Assembly (NCBI RefSeq): GCF_000949385.2
Contig: NZ_JYKO02000001.1
Span: 452,161 to 516,160, forward strand
DNA length: 64,000 bases
Source of the DNA: Pseudomonas sp. LFM046
GTDB lineage: Bacteria; Pseudomonadota; Gammaproteobacteria; Pseudomonadales; Pseudomonadaceae
Reading direction: 5' to 3'
The position numbers and the translations under genes were made by a program. The notes under the pieces are model-generated. The model was not told the origin of the DNA and did no database searches. It worked only from the letters and a program-made list of their open reading frames with translations. Below, piece after piece: positions 1 to 8,711 of the stretch; the stretch's first letter is position 1, and each line of letters begins with the position of its first letter.

Positions 1-452
<452 letters not shown>

Positions 453-590
453 ATAACACCCAAACAATCTGGTGATTGTTGCGTGTGGTGGTGAAGTCGA
501 TATAGACCGAAAATTTGCCAGAACCGCAAAAGCCAAACTTGTCACATACCTGATTCGGGGTCGCGTCTCGCGACGAGGCCCCTACCGAAT

Positions 591-710
591 TGCTTGACGA
601 CTATAGAGCGTTGGAACCACCTGATCCCATCCCGAACTCAGCAGTGAAACGACGCATCGCCGATGGTAGTGTGGAGCTTCTCCATGTGAGAGTAGGTCAT
701 CGTCAAGCTT
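591..710 (+). rRNA. rrf: 5S ribosomal RNA
   Basis: A 120-nt segment begins TGCTTGACGA and ends TCGTCAAGCT; these ends pair to form the terminal helix I of 5S rRNA. The conserved internal CCGAACTCAG and GGTAGTGTGG-type segments are present, and the sequence closely resembles the P. aeruginosa 5S as remembered. It is the last gene of the rrn operon, followed within 10 nt by a strong terminator. Confidence 0.97.
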
Positions 711-717
711 CTATCCC

Positions 718-755
718 AAACCCCCGATACGCCCCGGCGTGTCGGGGGTTTGTCT
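718..755 (+). terminator. rrn operon terminator
   Basis: AAACCCCCGATACGC and GCGTGTCGGGGGTTT pair over 15 positions (one G-T pair) around a short CCCG loop, followed by TGTCTTT. It lies just after 5S and before birA, so it should end rRNA transcription. Confidence 0.9.
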
Positions 756-905
756 TTGCGCGCGGGAAAAACCGTGCGCTGACGTCAGCCAGTTGCTCTG
801 CGTCTGCTCACGATTTTGAGTGAGGTGCTTGGGTATGCCGGATTTCTATGCAACCTGAGTGTGCATGGATATGATGCCTGCCTCATTGTGAGCCGGATCC
901 AGCAC

Positions 906-1862
906 ATGCTGACCCTATTGAAACTTCTGCAGGACGGGCACTTCCATTCGGGAGAGGCCTTGGGAGCTGCGCTCGGTGTGAGCAGAAGTGCTGTCTGGAA
1001 GCAGTTGCAGCATTTGGAGGCCGAACTCAATCTGCCTATCTACAAGGTGCGTGGGCGTGGCTACCGGCTGCAAGGCCCGTTAAGCCTGCTCGATTGTGAT
1101 GCCTTGAATAAAGAAGGCAGCCCTTGGCTACACCAGGTATGCGACTCCCTGGACTCGACCAATGCGGAGGTGATGCGGCGTTTGGCCTCGGGCGACGCGC
1201 CGCCTTTCGCGGTCATCGCTGAGCGGCAAACCGAAGGTAGAGGTCGTAGAGGGCGTCGTTGGGTCAGTCCCTATGCTCAGAACCTGTACTACAGCCTTGC
1301 GCTGCGCATCGATGGCGGTGCTCGTCAGCTGGAAGGCTTGAGCCTAGTCGTCGGGCTCGCTGTGCTGTCTACCTTACGCTCTTTCGGATTGGCTGCTGCG
1401 GGACTCAAGTGGCCTAACGATCTCTTGATCAACAATCGCAAGATCGCAGGAATTCTCCTTGAACTAGTTGGTGATCCTGCTGACATCTGTCACGTGGTTG
1501 TTGGAATCGGGGTCAACGTGAATATGCAGCTGTCCCCCGAGGAAATTGATCAACCGTGGACCTCCATGCAGAGCGAGTCTGGGGTTCTGGTGGACAGGAA
1601 TCTACTGGTCGCGCGGTTGAGTGCTTGTCTCCAGGATTACCTTGGGCGGCACCAGCGAGAGGGGTTCTCCGCACTTCGCGAGGAGTGGGAAGCCGGGCAT
1701 CTCTGGCAGGGAAGGATGGTCAATCTGATTGCGGGTGTGCACCAAATCCAGGGAAGGGTCATAGGAATCGACGCAACAGGCGCAGTGCGCCTGAATGTCG
1801 ACGGCGAGGAACGAGCTTTTAGCGGTGGAGAGCTCAGTTTGAGGTTGAGTGATGATTCTTGA
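906..1862 (+). CDS. birA: Bifunctional biotin-[acetyl-CoA-carboxylase] ligase / biotin operon repressor
   Basis: BirA activates biotin with ATP and attaches it to the biotin carboxyl carrier protein (BCCP) of acetyl-CoA carboxylase. Forms with an N-terminal winged helix also bind DNA as BirA-biotinyl-AMP repressors. From this start the protein has 318 aa: winged helix at ~1-60 ([11 protein letters not shown]), the biotinyl-AMP loop GRGRRGR at 111-117 and KWPND at 168-172. The open frame extends 30 codons upstream, but ATG 906 matches the family N-terminus ([11 protein letters not shown]). It overlaps coaX by 11 nt. The first gene of birA-coaX-SPOR, it follows the rrn terminator, so it needs its own promoter, which I could not place. 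Confidence 0.93.
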   Translation: MLTLLKLLQDGHFHSGEALGAALGVSRSAVWKQLQHLEAELNLPIYKVRGRGYRLQGPLSLLDCDALNKEGSPWLHQVCDSLDSTNAEVMRRLASGDAPPFAVIAERQTEGRGRRGRRWVSPYAQNLYYSLALRIDGGARQLEGLSLVVGLAVLSTLRSFGLAAAGLKWPNDLLINNRKIAGILLELVGDPADICHVVVGIGVNVNMQLSPEEIDQPWTSMQSESGVLVDRNLLVARLSACLQDYLGRHQREGFSALREEWEAGHLWQGRMVNLIAGVHQIQGRVIGIDATGAVRLNVDGEERAFSGGELSLRLSDDS

Positions 1863-2601
1863 GCTGGACTGCGGCAACAGTTTTATTAAATGGCGGGTAA
1901 TCGACGCCTCCCAAGCAGCGACTCTGGCGGGGGGGGTTGTCGGTTCCGACGAGGAACTGATAGCCGCATTGCGCGGAACGGCAGGCTTGGCGCTTCGTTT
2001 CTGCCGACTCGTCAGTGTCCGGTCTGATGAGGAGACTCGGTCTCTGACATCGCGCCTGCAGGATGCATTCGGAGTCGCTTGCAGCTGTGCGACACCTGCG
2101 CAGGAAATGGCTGGCGTGCGCAATGGATATTCCGAGTATCAGCGGCTTGGACTGGATCGCTGGTTGGCTGTGCTGGGGGCGTATCACATTGCTCACAAGG
2201 CCTGCCTGGTCCTGGACCTGGGGACGGCTGTCACCTCTGATCTGGTTTCCGGGGATGGTGAGCACCTGGGCGGTTTTATCTGTCCAGGTATGCCACTGAT
2301 GCGTAATCAGTTGCGCACCCATACTCGCCGCATTCGCTACGACGATGAGGCGGCAGAAAAGGCGCTATTGGACATGGCCCCCGGACGCTCGACTGTTGAA
2401 GCGGTTGAGCGGGGCTGCCTTTTGATGCTGAAAGGCTTCGTCCAGATTCAGATTGAGCTCGCTGCCGAGCATCTTGGAGAAGATTTCGAAGTCTTCCTCA
2501 CCGGTGGCGACGCACTCCTGGTGCGTGATGTGCTGCCCCGTGCCAGGGTGCTGCCCGATTTGGTGTTCGCCGGACTGGCGATCGCCTGTCCATTGCAATG
2601 A
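1852..2601 (+). CDS. coaX: Type III pantothenate kinase
   Basis: CoaX phosphorylates pantothenate, the first step of coenzyme A synthesis. The type III form belongs to the ASKHA fold, needs a monovalent cation and is not inhibited by CoA. The 249-aa protein shows the N-terminal phosphate loop DCGNSFIKW, the GLDRWLA segment, DLGTAVTSD and a late LTGGDA motif. ATG 1852 lies one codon after a possible GTG at 1849. Both start inside the end of birA, so translation is probably coupled. The pairing with birA is usual in Pseudomonas and other proteobacteria. Confidence 0.94.
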   Translation: MILELDCGNSFIKWRVIDASQAATLAGGVVGSDEELIAALRGTAGLALRFCRLVSVRSDEETRSLTSRLQDAFGVACSCATPAQEMAGVRNGYSEYQRLGLDRWLAVLGAYHIAHKACLVLDLGTAVTSDLVSGDGEHLGGFICPGMPLMRNQLRTHTRRIRYDDEAAEKALLDMAPGRSTVEAVERGCLLMLKGFVQIQIELAAEHLGEDFEVFLTGGDALLVRDVLPRARVLPDLVFAGLAIACPLQ

Positions 2602-2610
2602 GGTCGATCC

Positions 2611-3288
2611 ATGCGTTGGTTGTTCCTGTTCCTCCTTGTCATCAACTTGTTCTATTACGTTTGGCATCAGCAGCAGGCTCCCTTGCGCCCCAAGGAAGTG
2701 GAGACGCTTTCGCTGTACAAGGGTGGGCAGCAGGATATTCGTCTGCTCAGTGAGTCTGGAAATGTCCAGCAAAGGCGTAGCGCTGCGCCGGCGGCAGCCA
2801 CTGAAGAGACCGTCTGCCTTTTTCTGGGCGGCTTCGAGGGTGAGGAGCAGGGCAGGGAGCTCGAGCAGCGTCTGATCAGCCTCGATGTTCGCTCCCAGAT
2901 TCAGCCGATTGATGCGGCGGCCGGCACGGATTACTGGGTGTACCTCGCACCGCTTGCTTCCCGTGAGGCATCCTTGCGGCAATTGAAAGAACTGCAGGCG
3001 CGGAAGATCGACAGCTACATCGTGACCCAGGGAGATCTGGTGAACGGGATTTCGCTTGGGATATTTCCACGCCTGGACTCAGCGGAAAGCGTGATGCAGC
3101 GACTGCGCGATGCTGGATATGAGCCTTTTATGCGTGAATTGGCCCGCGCGCACCGGGAATACTGGGTTCGTGTAGCCCCTGAAAGCCGCAGGCTGATTGA
3201 TGATTCGCTGCTCGAACAACTGTCCCGAGATTTTTTGGGCTTAAAACATCAACTTATGCAGTGCGAGGGTGTTGCATCTCCTCGCTAG
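2611..3288 (+). CDS. SPOR-domain membrane protein
   Basis: A 225-aa protein with one N-terminal membrane segment (about residues 3-17) and no cleavage site, so it is probably anchored in the inner membrane with the rest in the periplasm. Residues ~105-180 (YWVYLAPL, then a second strand-helix unit ending GYEPFMREL) fit a SPOR domain. Such domains bind denuded peptidoglycan glycans, typically at the septum. It begins 9 nt after coaX and closes this small operon. The exact cellular role is unknown, and I infer cell-envelope function from the domain only. Confidence 0.75.
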   Translation: MRWLFLFLLVINLFYYVWHQQQAPLRPKEVETLSLYKGGQQDIRLLSESGNVQQRRSAAPAAATEETVCLFLGGFEGEEQGRELEQRLISLDVRSQIQPIDAAAGTDYWVYLAPLASREASLRQLKELQARKIDSYIVTQGDLVNGISLGIFPRLDSAESVMQRLRDAGYEPFMRELARAHREYWVRVAPESRRLIDDSLLEQLSRDFLGLKHQLMQCEGVASPR

Positions 3289-3388
3289 CTTGAATAGAAT
3301 GGCGCCCGCTTCGCAGGGTGGCCCAAAAAGCTAAAATGCGAAGCAGCTGTCAAATGAAGCTAACCTCAAGATTTTAATGAGAAAAAGC

Positions 3389-3417
3389 TTGACAGCAGGG
3401 TGGCAGAAGTTGAGAAT
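3389..3417 (+). promoter_or_regulatory. Promoter of the tRNA-Tyr/Gly/Thr-tuf unit
   Basis: The -35 box TTGACA (3389-3394) is followed after 17 bp by the -10 box GAGAAT (3412-3417). Transcription would start near 3424, about 6 nt before tRNA-Tyr. A G/C-rich discriminator (GCCGCC) follows the -10 box, as in stringently controlled stable-RNA promoters. Confidence 0.8.
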
Positions 3418-3429
3418 GCCGCCTCGTTT

Positions 3430-3514
<85 letters not shown>

Positions 3515-3540
3515 GATTCAAAGCGAGAGCTGTGAGCTCC

Positions 3541-3614
<74 letters not shown>

Positions 3615-3640
3615 GGTTTGCTGTTTTCGTAATGTGTTTG

Positions 3641-3716
3641 GCTCATGTAGCTCAGCTGGTAGAGCACACCCTTGGTAAGGGTGAGGTCAGCGGTTCAAAT
3701 CCGCTCATGAGCTCCA
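3641..3716 (+). tRNA. tRNA-Thr (anticodon GGT)
   Basis: A 76-nt cloverleaf with acceptor arm GCTCATG/CATGAGC, anticodon loop CTTGGTA (anticodon GGT) and CCA encoded. It is the last tRNA before tuf. A strong hairpin begins five nucleotides further on. Confidence 0.97.
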
Positions 3717-3720
3717 TCCT

Positions 3721-3756
3721 AACAAAGGCAGATATGAAAATATCTGCCTTTGTTTT
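3721..3756 (+). terminator. Terminator-like hairpin between tRNA-Thr and tuf
   Basis: AACAAAGGCAGATAT pairs perfectly with ATATCTGCCTTTGTT around a GAAA loop and is followed by TT. The stem is A/U-rich at its base, so it could work as an intrinsic terminator or attenuator in either direction, or as a processing signal. The next start codon is only 45 nt downstream and no convincing promoter lies between. Confidence 0.7.
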
Positions 3757-3800
3757 AATGGTGGCGTGAATCGCTCAATTCTTGATCGGAGACGTTCTCG

Positions 3801-4994
3801 ATGGCTAAAGAAAAGTTTGAACGTAACAAACCGCACGTCAACGTCGGCACCATTGGTCACGTTGACCATGGCAAGACCACTCTGACTGCTGCTCTGACCA
3901 AGGTCTGCTCCGAGACCTGGGGCGGTTCCGCTCGTGCGTTCGACCAGATCGACAACGCGCCGGAAGAGAAGGCTCGCGGTATCACCATCAACACCTCCCA
4001 CGTTGAGTACGATTCCGCCATTCGTCACTACGCTCACGTTGACTGCCCCGGTCACGCTGACTACGTGAAGAACATGATCACCGGTGCTGCCCAGATGGAC
4101 GGCGCGATCCTGGTTTGCTCCGCTGCTGACGGCCCCATGCCGCAGACCCGCGAGCACATCCTGCTGTCCCGTCAGGTAGGCGTTCCCTACATCGTCGTGT
4201 TCCTGAACAAGGCCGATATGGTTGACGACGCCGAGCTGCTGGAACTGGTCGAAATGGAAGTTCGCGACCTGCTGAACACCTACGACTTCCCGGGCGACGA
4301 CACTCCGATCGTGGTCGGTTCCGCTCTGATGGCTCTGGAAGGCAAGGACGACAACGAAATCGGCGTTTCCGCCGTTCGTAAGCTGGTAGAGACCCTGGAC
4401 TCCTACATTCCGGAGCCGGTGCGTGCCATCGACCAGCCGTTCCTGATGCCGATCGAAGACGTGTTCTCCATCTCCGGCCGCGGCACCGTGGTAACCGGTC
4501 GTGTTGAGCGCGGCATCGTCAAGGTGGGCGAGGAAATCGAAATCGTCGGTATCCGTCCGACCACCAAGACCACCTGCACCGGCGTTGAAATGTTCCGCAA
4601 GCTGCTCGACGAAGGTCGTGCTGGTGAGAACGTTGGCGCCCTGCTGCGCGGTACCAAGCGTGACGATGTAGAGCGTGGTCAGGTTCTGGCCAAGCCGGGC
4701 ACCATCAAGCCGCACACCAAGTTCGAGTGCGAAGTGTACGTGCTGTCCAAGGAGGAAGGTGGTCGTCACACCCCGTTCTTCAAGGGCTACCGTCCGCAGT
4801 TCTACTTCCGTACCACCGACGTAACCGGTAACTGCGAACTGCCGGAAGGCGTTGAGATGGTAATGCCGGGCGACAACATCAAGATGGTTGTCACCCTGAT
4901 CGCCCCGATCGCCATGGAAGATGGTCTGCGCTTCGCGATCCGCGAAGGCGGTCGTACCGTTGGTGCCGGTGTTGTAGCCAAGATCATCGAATAA
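3801..4994 (+). CDS. tuf: Elongation factor Tu (first copy)
   Basis: EF-Tu delivers aminoacyl-tRNA to the ribosomal A site as the GTP complex. The 397-aa protein has the P-loop GHVDHGKT at 19-26, switch [10 protein letters not shown], and NKADMVDD for guanine specificity, followed by the two beta-barrel domains. ATG 3801 has GGAG 12 nt upstream. The translated sequence is identical to the second copy at 20351-21544, and the DNA differs at only about 16 positions by eye, all silent. Its place behind three tRNA genes matches E. coli tufB, so the copies are best told apart by position. Confidence 0.97.
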   Translation: MAKEKFERNKPHVNVGTIGHVDHGKTTLTAALTKVCSETWGGSARAFDQIDNAPEEKARGITINTSHVEYDSAIRHYAHVDCPGHADYVKNMITGAAQMDGAILVCSAADGPMPQTREHILLSRQVGVPYIVVFLNKADMVDDAELLELVEMEVRDLLNTYDFPGDDTPIVVGSALMALEGKDDNEIGVSAVRKLVETLDSYIPEPVRAIDQPFLMPIEDVFSISGRGTVVTGRVERGIVKVGEEIEIVGIRPTTKTTCTGVEMFRKLLDEGRAGENVGALLRGTKRDDVERGQVLAKPGTIKPHTKFECEVYVLSKEEGGRHTPFFKGYRPQFYFRTTDVTGNCELPEGVEMVMPGDNIKMVVTLIAPIAMEDGLRFAIREGGRTVGAGVVAKIIE

Positions 4995-4998
4995 CGAC

Positions 4999-5027
4999 TT
5001 GATCTTGGCGTGTCAGGCCGGCATAAT
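4999..5027 (+). promoter_or_regulatory. Promoter of tRNA-Trp-secE-nusG
   Basis: The -35 box TTGATC (4999-5004), a 17-bp spacer and the -10 box CATAAT (5022-5027) predict a start near 5034, about 14 nt before tRNA-Trp. The -10 box lies in the loop of the hairpin at 5012-5039. Confidence 0.72.
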
Positions 5028-5045
5028 GGTCGGCCTGACTTTGTT
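5012..5045 (+). terminator. Terminator-like hairpin after tuf
   Basis: GTCAGGCCG and CGGCCTGAC form a perfect 9-bp stem around a 10-nt loop, followed by TTTGTT. It begins 17 nt after the tuf stop codon and probably ends the tRNA-tuf transcript. The loop also carries the -10 box of the next promoter. Confidence 0.72.
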
Positions 5046-5047
5046 AC

Positions 5048-5123
5048 AGGCCAGTAGCTCAATTGGCAGAGCGGCGGTCTCCAAAACCGCAGGTTGGGGG
5101 TTCGATTCCCTCCTGGCCTGCCA
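5048..5123 (+). tRNA. tRNA-Trp (anticodon CCA)
   Basis: A 76-nt cloverleaf with acceptor arm AGGCCAG/CTGGCCT, anticodon loop TCTCCAAAA (anticodon CCA), T-loop GGTTCGATTCC and an encoded 3' CCA. It is the first gene of the tRNA-Trp-secE-nusG unit. Confidence 0.97.
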
Positions 5124-5170
5124 GATTCCAAGAACGAGAATCTGGCATTTCTCTCACAGGATCCTAGCTG

Positions 5171-5539
5171 ATGAATGCCAAGGCTGAAGCCAAAGAAACA
5201 CGCTTCGACGTTCTGAAGTGGGTCGCTGTGGTGGCTCTTGTCGCTGTCGGCGTAGTCGGTAATCAGTATTTTTCAGCTGAGCCGATCCTGTACCGCGTCC
5301 TCGCGCTTCTTGCTCTTGCCGCTGTTGCTGCTGTTGTGGCTCTGCAGACTGCAAAGGGTCAGGCTTTCTTTGCTCTTGCTAAGGAAGCTCGTGCGGAGAT
5401 TCGCAAGGTTGTTTGGCCGACCCGTCAGGAAACCACCCAGACCACTCTGATCGTTGTGGCTGTCGTGCTGGTAATGGCGCTGCTGCTGTGGGGGCTTGAT
5501 ACCCTGCTCGGCTGGCTTGTTTCGTTGATTGTTGGTTAA
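5171..5539 (+). CDS. secE: Preprotein translocase subunit SecE
   Basis: SecE clamps SecY in the inner-membrane SecYEG translocon. This 122-aa protein has the three membrane segments typical of proteobacterial SecE: ~15-33, ~40-58 and a long C-terminal one at ~90-120. The conserved amphipathic stretch before the last helix is present ([18 protein letters not shown]). It follows tRNA-Trp by 47 nt and precedes nusG by 10 nt, the standard arrangement. Confidence 0.96.
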   Translation: MNAKAEAKETRFDVLKWVAVVALVAVGVVGNQYFSAEPILYRVLALLALAAVAAVVALQTAKGQAFFALAKEARAEIRKVVWPTRQETTQTTLIVVAVVLVMALLLWGLDTLLGWLVSLIVG

Positions 5540-5549
5540 TAGGTGCGCC

Positions 5550-6083
5550 GTGGCTAAGCGTTGGTACGTTGTGCATGCCTACTCGGGTTACGAGAAGCAT
5601 GTCATGCGCTCGCTGATCGAGCGCGTCAAGCTGGCCGGCATGGAAGATGAGTTCGGCGAGATTCTGGTTCCCACCGAGGAAGTGGTGGAGATGCGTAATG
5701 GCCAGAAGCGCAAAAGCGAACGCAAGTTCTTCCCCGGCTACGTGCTGGTTCAGATGGAGATGAGCGAGGCGACTTGGCACTTGATCAAGGATACGCCGCG
5801 CGTTATGGGCTTTATTGGCGGTACTGCTGACAAGCCTGCTCCGATTACCGAAAAGGAAGCTGAAGCTATCCTGCGTCGCGTAGCTGACAGCGGTGATAAG
5901 CCGAAGCCGAAGACTCTGTTTGAGCCGGGTGAGACTGTTCGTGTAATCGACGGTCCGTTTGCCGACTTCAACGGTGTCGTCGAAGAGGTTAACTACGAGA
6001 AGAGCCGGATCCAGGTGGCCGTGCTCATCTTCGGCCGCTCTACCCCGGTAGAGCTGGAGTTCAGTCAGGTCGAGAAGGCTTAA
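5550..6083 (+). CDS. nusG: Transcription termination/antitermination factor NusG
   Basis: NusG binds RNA polymerase through its N-terminal NGN domain, suppresses pausing, and links polymerase to Rho or to ribosomal protein S10 through its C-terminal KOW domain. The 177-aa product begins [16 protein letters not shown] residues are near the end ([18 protein letters not shown]). GTG 5550 was chosen over the in-frame upstream start at 5529 because it gives the family N-terminus and has AGGTG five nucleotides upstream. A terminator follows 17 nt after the stop. Confidence 0.96.
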   Translation: MAKRWYVVHAYSGYEKHVMRSLIERVKLAGMEDEFGEILVPTEEVVEMRNGQKRKSERKFFPGYVLVQMEMSEATWHLIKDTPRVMGFIGGTADKPAPITEKEAEAILRRVADSGDKPKPKTLFEPGETVRVIDGPFADFNGVVEEVNYEKSRIQVAVLIFGRSTPVELEFSQVEKA

Positions 6084-6100
6084 CTGAAAATGGCATCCCA

Positions 6101-6129
6101 ACCCCGCAGCCCTAGGTTGCGGGGTTTTG
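6101..6129 (+). terminator. Terminator after nusG
   Basis: AACCCCGCA and TGCGGGGTT form a GC-rich stem around GCCCTAGG, ending in TTTT. It separates tRNA-Trp-secE-nusG from rplK-rplA. A weak promoter-like pair, TTGCGG (6118-6123) and GATAAA (6141-6146) with a 17-bp spacer, overlaps its 3' arm. Confidence 0.85.
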
Positions 6130-6199
6130 TCGTCACTGGGATAAACGCGAAAGCAATCGGGGAGCCTTCGGGCGCTTGAACCCGTAACTGGAGTTTTAA

Positions 6200-6631
6200 A
6201 TGGCTAAGAAGATTCAAGCTTATATCAAGCTGCAAGTGAAGGCCGGTCAGGCCAACCCGTCGCCGCCGGTCGGCCCTGCTCTGGGTCAGCACGGCGTGAA
6301 CATCATGGAATTCTGCAAGGCGTTCAACGCCAAGACTCAGGGCCTCGAGCCGGGTCTGCCGACTCCTGTGATCATCACCGTATACAGCGACCGCAGCTTC
6401 ACCTTCGAGACCAAGAGCACCCCGGCTTCCGTGCTGCTGAAAAAAGCGGCCGGCATCGCCAGCGGTTCTCCGCGTCCCAACACCCAGAAAGTAGGCACCG
6501 TTACCCGTGCTCAGCTGGAAGAGATCGCTAAAGCCAAGAAGGCTGATCTGACTGCAGCTGACCTGGATGCGGCCGTGCGTAGCATCGCCGGTTCCGCTCG
6601 TAGCATGGGCCTGAACGTGGAGGGTGTGTAA
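6200..6631 (+). CDS. rplK: 50S ribosomal protein L11
   Basis: L11 binds the GTPase-associated centre of 23S rRNA and is needed for RelA activation on stalled ribosomes. The 143-aa protein has the proline-rich N-domain [13 protein letters not shown] and the RNA-binding C-domain ending [14 protein letters not shown] 6200 has GGAG 6 nt upstream. Its TAA shares one base with the ATG of rplA, so the two should be translationally coupled. Confidence 0.97.
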   Translation: MAKKIQAYIKLQVKAGQANPSPPVGPALGQHGVNIMEFCKAFNAKTQGLEPGLPTPVIITVYSDRSFTFETKSTPASVLLKKAAGIASGSPRPNTQKVGTVTRAQLEEIAKAKKADLTAADLDAAVRSIAGSARSMGLNVEGV

Positions 6632-7326
6632 TGGCTAAGCTGACCAAGCGCCAAAAGGCAATCGCCGAGAAAGTAGAAGCTGGCAAGCAGTACGCTTTCG
6701 AAGACGCCGCCAAACTGTTGGCTGAACTGGCTACCTCCAAGTTCAAAGAGTCCGTAGACGTTTCCATCAACCTGGGCGTCGATCCGCGTAAATCCGACCA
6801 GGTCGTTCGTGGTGCCACCGTTCTGCCGAACGGCACCGGTAAGAGCGTCCGCGTTGCCGTGTTCACCCAGGGCCCGGCTGCTGAAGCTGCTCTGGCTGCT
6901 GGTGCCGAGAAAGTCGGTATGGATGAACTGGCTGCCGAAATGAAAGCTGGCGACCTGAACTACGACGTCGTAATCGCCTCCCCGGACGCGATGCGTGTTG
7001 TTGGTCAGCTGGGCCAGATTCTCGGCCCGCGCGGTCTGATGCCGAACCCGAAAGTCGGCACCGTGACCCCGGACGTCGCCACCGCTGTTAAGAACGCCAA
7101 AGCCGGTCAGGTACGTTTCCGTACTGACAAGAACGGCATCATCCACGCTTCCGTGGGCAAGGTCGACTTCGAGCCCGTCAAGCTGAAGCAGAACGTAGAA
7201 GCTCTGCTGGCTGATCTGAAGCGTCTGAAGCCGTCCACCTCCAAGGGTGTGTACCTGAAGCGCGTGACCCTGAGCACCACCATGGGCCCGGGTCTGCAGA
7301 TCGATCAGGCTTCCCTCGAAGGCTAA
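6631..7326 (+). CDS. rplA: 50S ribosomal protein L1
   Basis: L1 forms the mobile stalk at the E site that helps release deacylated tRNA. In E. coli it also represses its own rplK-rplA mRNA. At 231 aa it has the expected length and contains the conserved [14 protein letters not shown] segment (about residues 131-144) and [11 protein letters not shown] near the end. The start overlaps the rplK stop by one base. Confidence 0.97.
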   Translation: MAKLTKRQKAIAEKVEAGKQYAFEDAAKLLAELATSKFKESVDVSINLGVDPRKSDQVVRGATVLPNGTGKSVRVAVFTQGPAAEAALAAGAEKVGMDELAAEMKAGDLNYDVVIASPDAMRVVGQLGQILGPRGLMPNPKVGTVTPDVATAVKNAKAGQVRFRTDKNGIIHASVGKVDFEPVKLKQNVEALLADLKRLKPSTSKGVYLKRVTLSTTMGPGLQIDQASLEG

Positions 7327-7335
7327 GTGATAAAA

Positions 7336-7530
7336 GCGCGACGGATTCGTCCGTCGCGCCAGGTATTGGGGTCCCTGCCTGGCGGGGGCTGTCCAAGACC
7401 GTAGGCGGCGAAAGCCTTAAACCGGGGAGTAATTCCCTTGCCTACGCAGATGGTGCTCCCGATTCGTTTACCGAATCAGACACCAAAACGCCGTCCGGCT
7501 CCGGCTGGACGAAACGGTAACATCCAGGAG
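7336..7530 (+). promoter_or_regulatory. rplJ leader region (probable L10 autoregulatory leader)
   Basis: A 212-nt untranslated stretch separates rplA from rplJ. It opens with a perfect 10-bp hairpin closed by a TTCG loop (7336-7359), followed by several G/C-rich arms. In E. coli and many other bacteria this leader binds the L10-L12 complex and controls rplJL translation. I infer the same here from position and structure; the internal folds were not computed. Confidence 0.6.
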
Positions 7531-7538
7531 TTAGACCC

Positions 7539-8039
7539 GTGGCAATTAAACTCGAAGACAAGAAGGCCATCGTCGCTGAAGTCAACGAGGCTGCCAAAGC
7601 TGGCCTGTCCGCTGTCGTGGCTGATGCCCGTGGCGTGACCGTAGCCGCTATGACCGGACTCCGTAAAGAGGCCCGCGAAGCTGGCGTTTACGTACGTGTC
7701 GTACGTAACACCCTGGCTCGCCGCGCCGTTGCCGGCACTCAGTTCGAAGTGCTCAACGACGTGTTCAAAGGCCCGACCCTGATTGCGTTCTCCAATGAAC
7801 ATCCGGGCGCTGCCGCCCGTATCTTCAAGGAATTCGCCAAGGGTCAGGACAAGTTCGAGATCAAAGCCGCTGCATTCGAGGGCCAGTTCCTCGCAGCCAA
7901 TCAGATCGACGTACTGGCGACCCTGCCGACCTACAACGAAGCCGTTGCACAGCTGATGAGCGTAATCCAAGGCGCTACCAGCAAGCTGGCTCGTACTCTG
8001 GCGGCTATTCGCGACCAGAAAGAAGGCGCTGCTGCCTGA
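7539..8039 (+). CDS. rplJ: 50S ribosomal protein L10
   Basis: L10 anchors the L7/L12 dimers to 23S rRNA at the stalk base. This 166-aa protein begins [17 protein letters not shown] and ends in the helical C-terminus that carries L12 dimers ([18 protein letters not shown]). GTG 7539 is preceded by CCAGGAG at the proper distance. It follows the long leader and precedes rplL by 81 nt. Confidence 0.97.
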   Translation: MAIKLEDKKAIVAEVNEAAKAGLSAVVADARGVTVAAMTGLRKEAREAGVYVRVVRNTLARRAVAGTQFEVLNDVFKGPTLIAFSNEHPGAAARIFKEFAKGQDKFEIKAAAFEGQFLAANQIDVLATLPTYNEAVAQLMSVIQGATSKLARTLAAIRDQKEGAAA

Positions 8040-8120
8040 TCCAGGCTGCATAGTCACTTTCACGAAATCTTTTAATTTTGATGGCCGCGAAGGCTGTCCA
8101 CCAATACAGGAATTAGAGTC

Positions 8121-8489
8121 ATGGCTCTGACCAACGAAGACATCATCAACGCCGTATCCGAAATGTCCGTCATGCAGATCGTTGAACTGATCAAGGCGAT
8201 GGAAGAGAAGTTCGGTGTTACCGCTGCTGCTGCCGTTGCCGCTGGCCCGGCTGCTGCCGCTGCTGTTGTTGAAGAACAAACCGAGTTCACCATTGTTCTG
8301 GCCGAAGCTGGCGAGAAGAAAGTGAACGTGATCAAGGTCGTTCGCGAACTGACCGGTCTGGGCCTGAAAGAAGCCAAGGCTGTTGTTGACGGCGCCCCGG
8401 GCGTGGTCAAGGAAGGCGCTTCCAAGGAAGAGGCCGAAGCTGCCAAGAAGGCTCTGGAAGAAGCTGGCGCCAAAGTCGAGCTCAAGTAA
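8121..8489 (+). CDS. rplL: 50S ribosomal protein L7/L12
   Basis: L7/L12 is the multicopy stalk protein that recruits translational GTPases. The 122-aa chain has an N-terminal dimerisation helix (1-33), an alanine-rich hinge (about 34-51) and the globular C-domain with the factor-binding helix [12 protein letters not shown]. It lies 222 nt before rpoB, with a partial-terminator-like hairpin in between. Confidence 0.97.
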   Translation: MALTNEDIINAVSEMSVMQIVELIKAMEEKFGVTAAAAVAAGPAAAAAVVEEQTEFTIVLAEAGEKKVNVIKVVRELTGLGLKEAKAVVDGAPGVVKEGASKEEAEAAKKALEEAGAKVELK

Positions 8490-8535
8490 GCGACGACCTT
8501 GCGTCTACAGCCTCCGCGCCTCGCGCAAGGCTGAC

Positions 8536-8565
8536 GGCTGGTGGCTTATGCCACCGGCCTTTTTC
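8536..8565 (+). terminator. rplL-rpoB attenuator hairpin
   Basis: GGCTGGTGGC and GCCACCGGCC form a 10-bp stem (one G-C-flanked mismatch at most) around TTAT, followed by TTTTT. In E. coli a partial terminator at the same place lowers rpoBC expression relative to rplJL. The same role is inferred here, since rpoB has no evident promoter of its own. Confidence 0.82.
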
Positions 8566-8711
8566 CGTTCTAGGTGGTTGTCTCCGAGGCACCACCTGGA
8601 GCGTGAACCGACCTCCATTGGGAGGCGGCGCAAACCAAGGGGTTTGCACGATTTTCTGGCTACTCCCGTCGGAGGGGCCAAACAAGCAGGTGACCAAGCT
8701 GGGGAACGCTG

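Noticed and set aside
590..823. 77-aa open frame overlapping 5S rRNA
   Set aside because: It reads through the 5S gene and the rrn terminator; no family resemblance and no ribosome-binding site.
6118..6146. Promoter for rplK inside the nusG terminator
   Set aside because: TTGCGG-17-GATAAA is too weak to list as a feature, though transcription of rplK after the terminator must come from somewhere.
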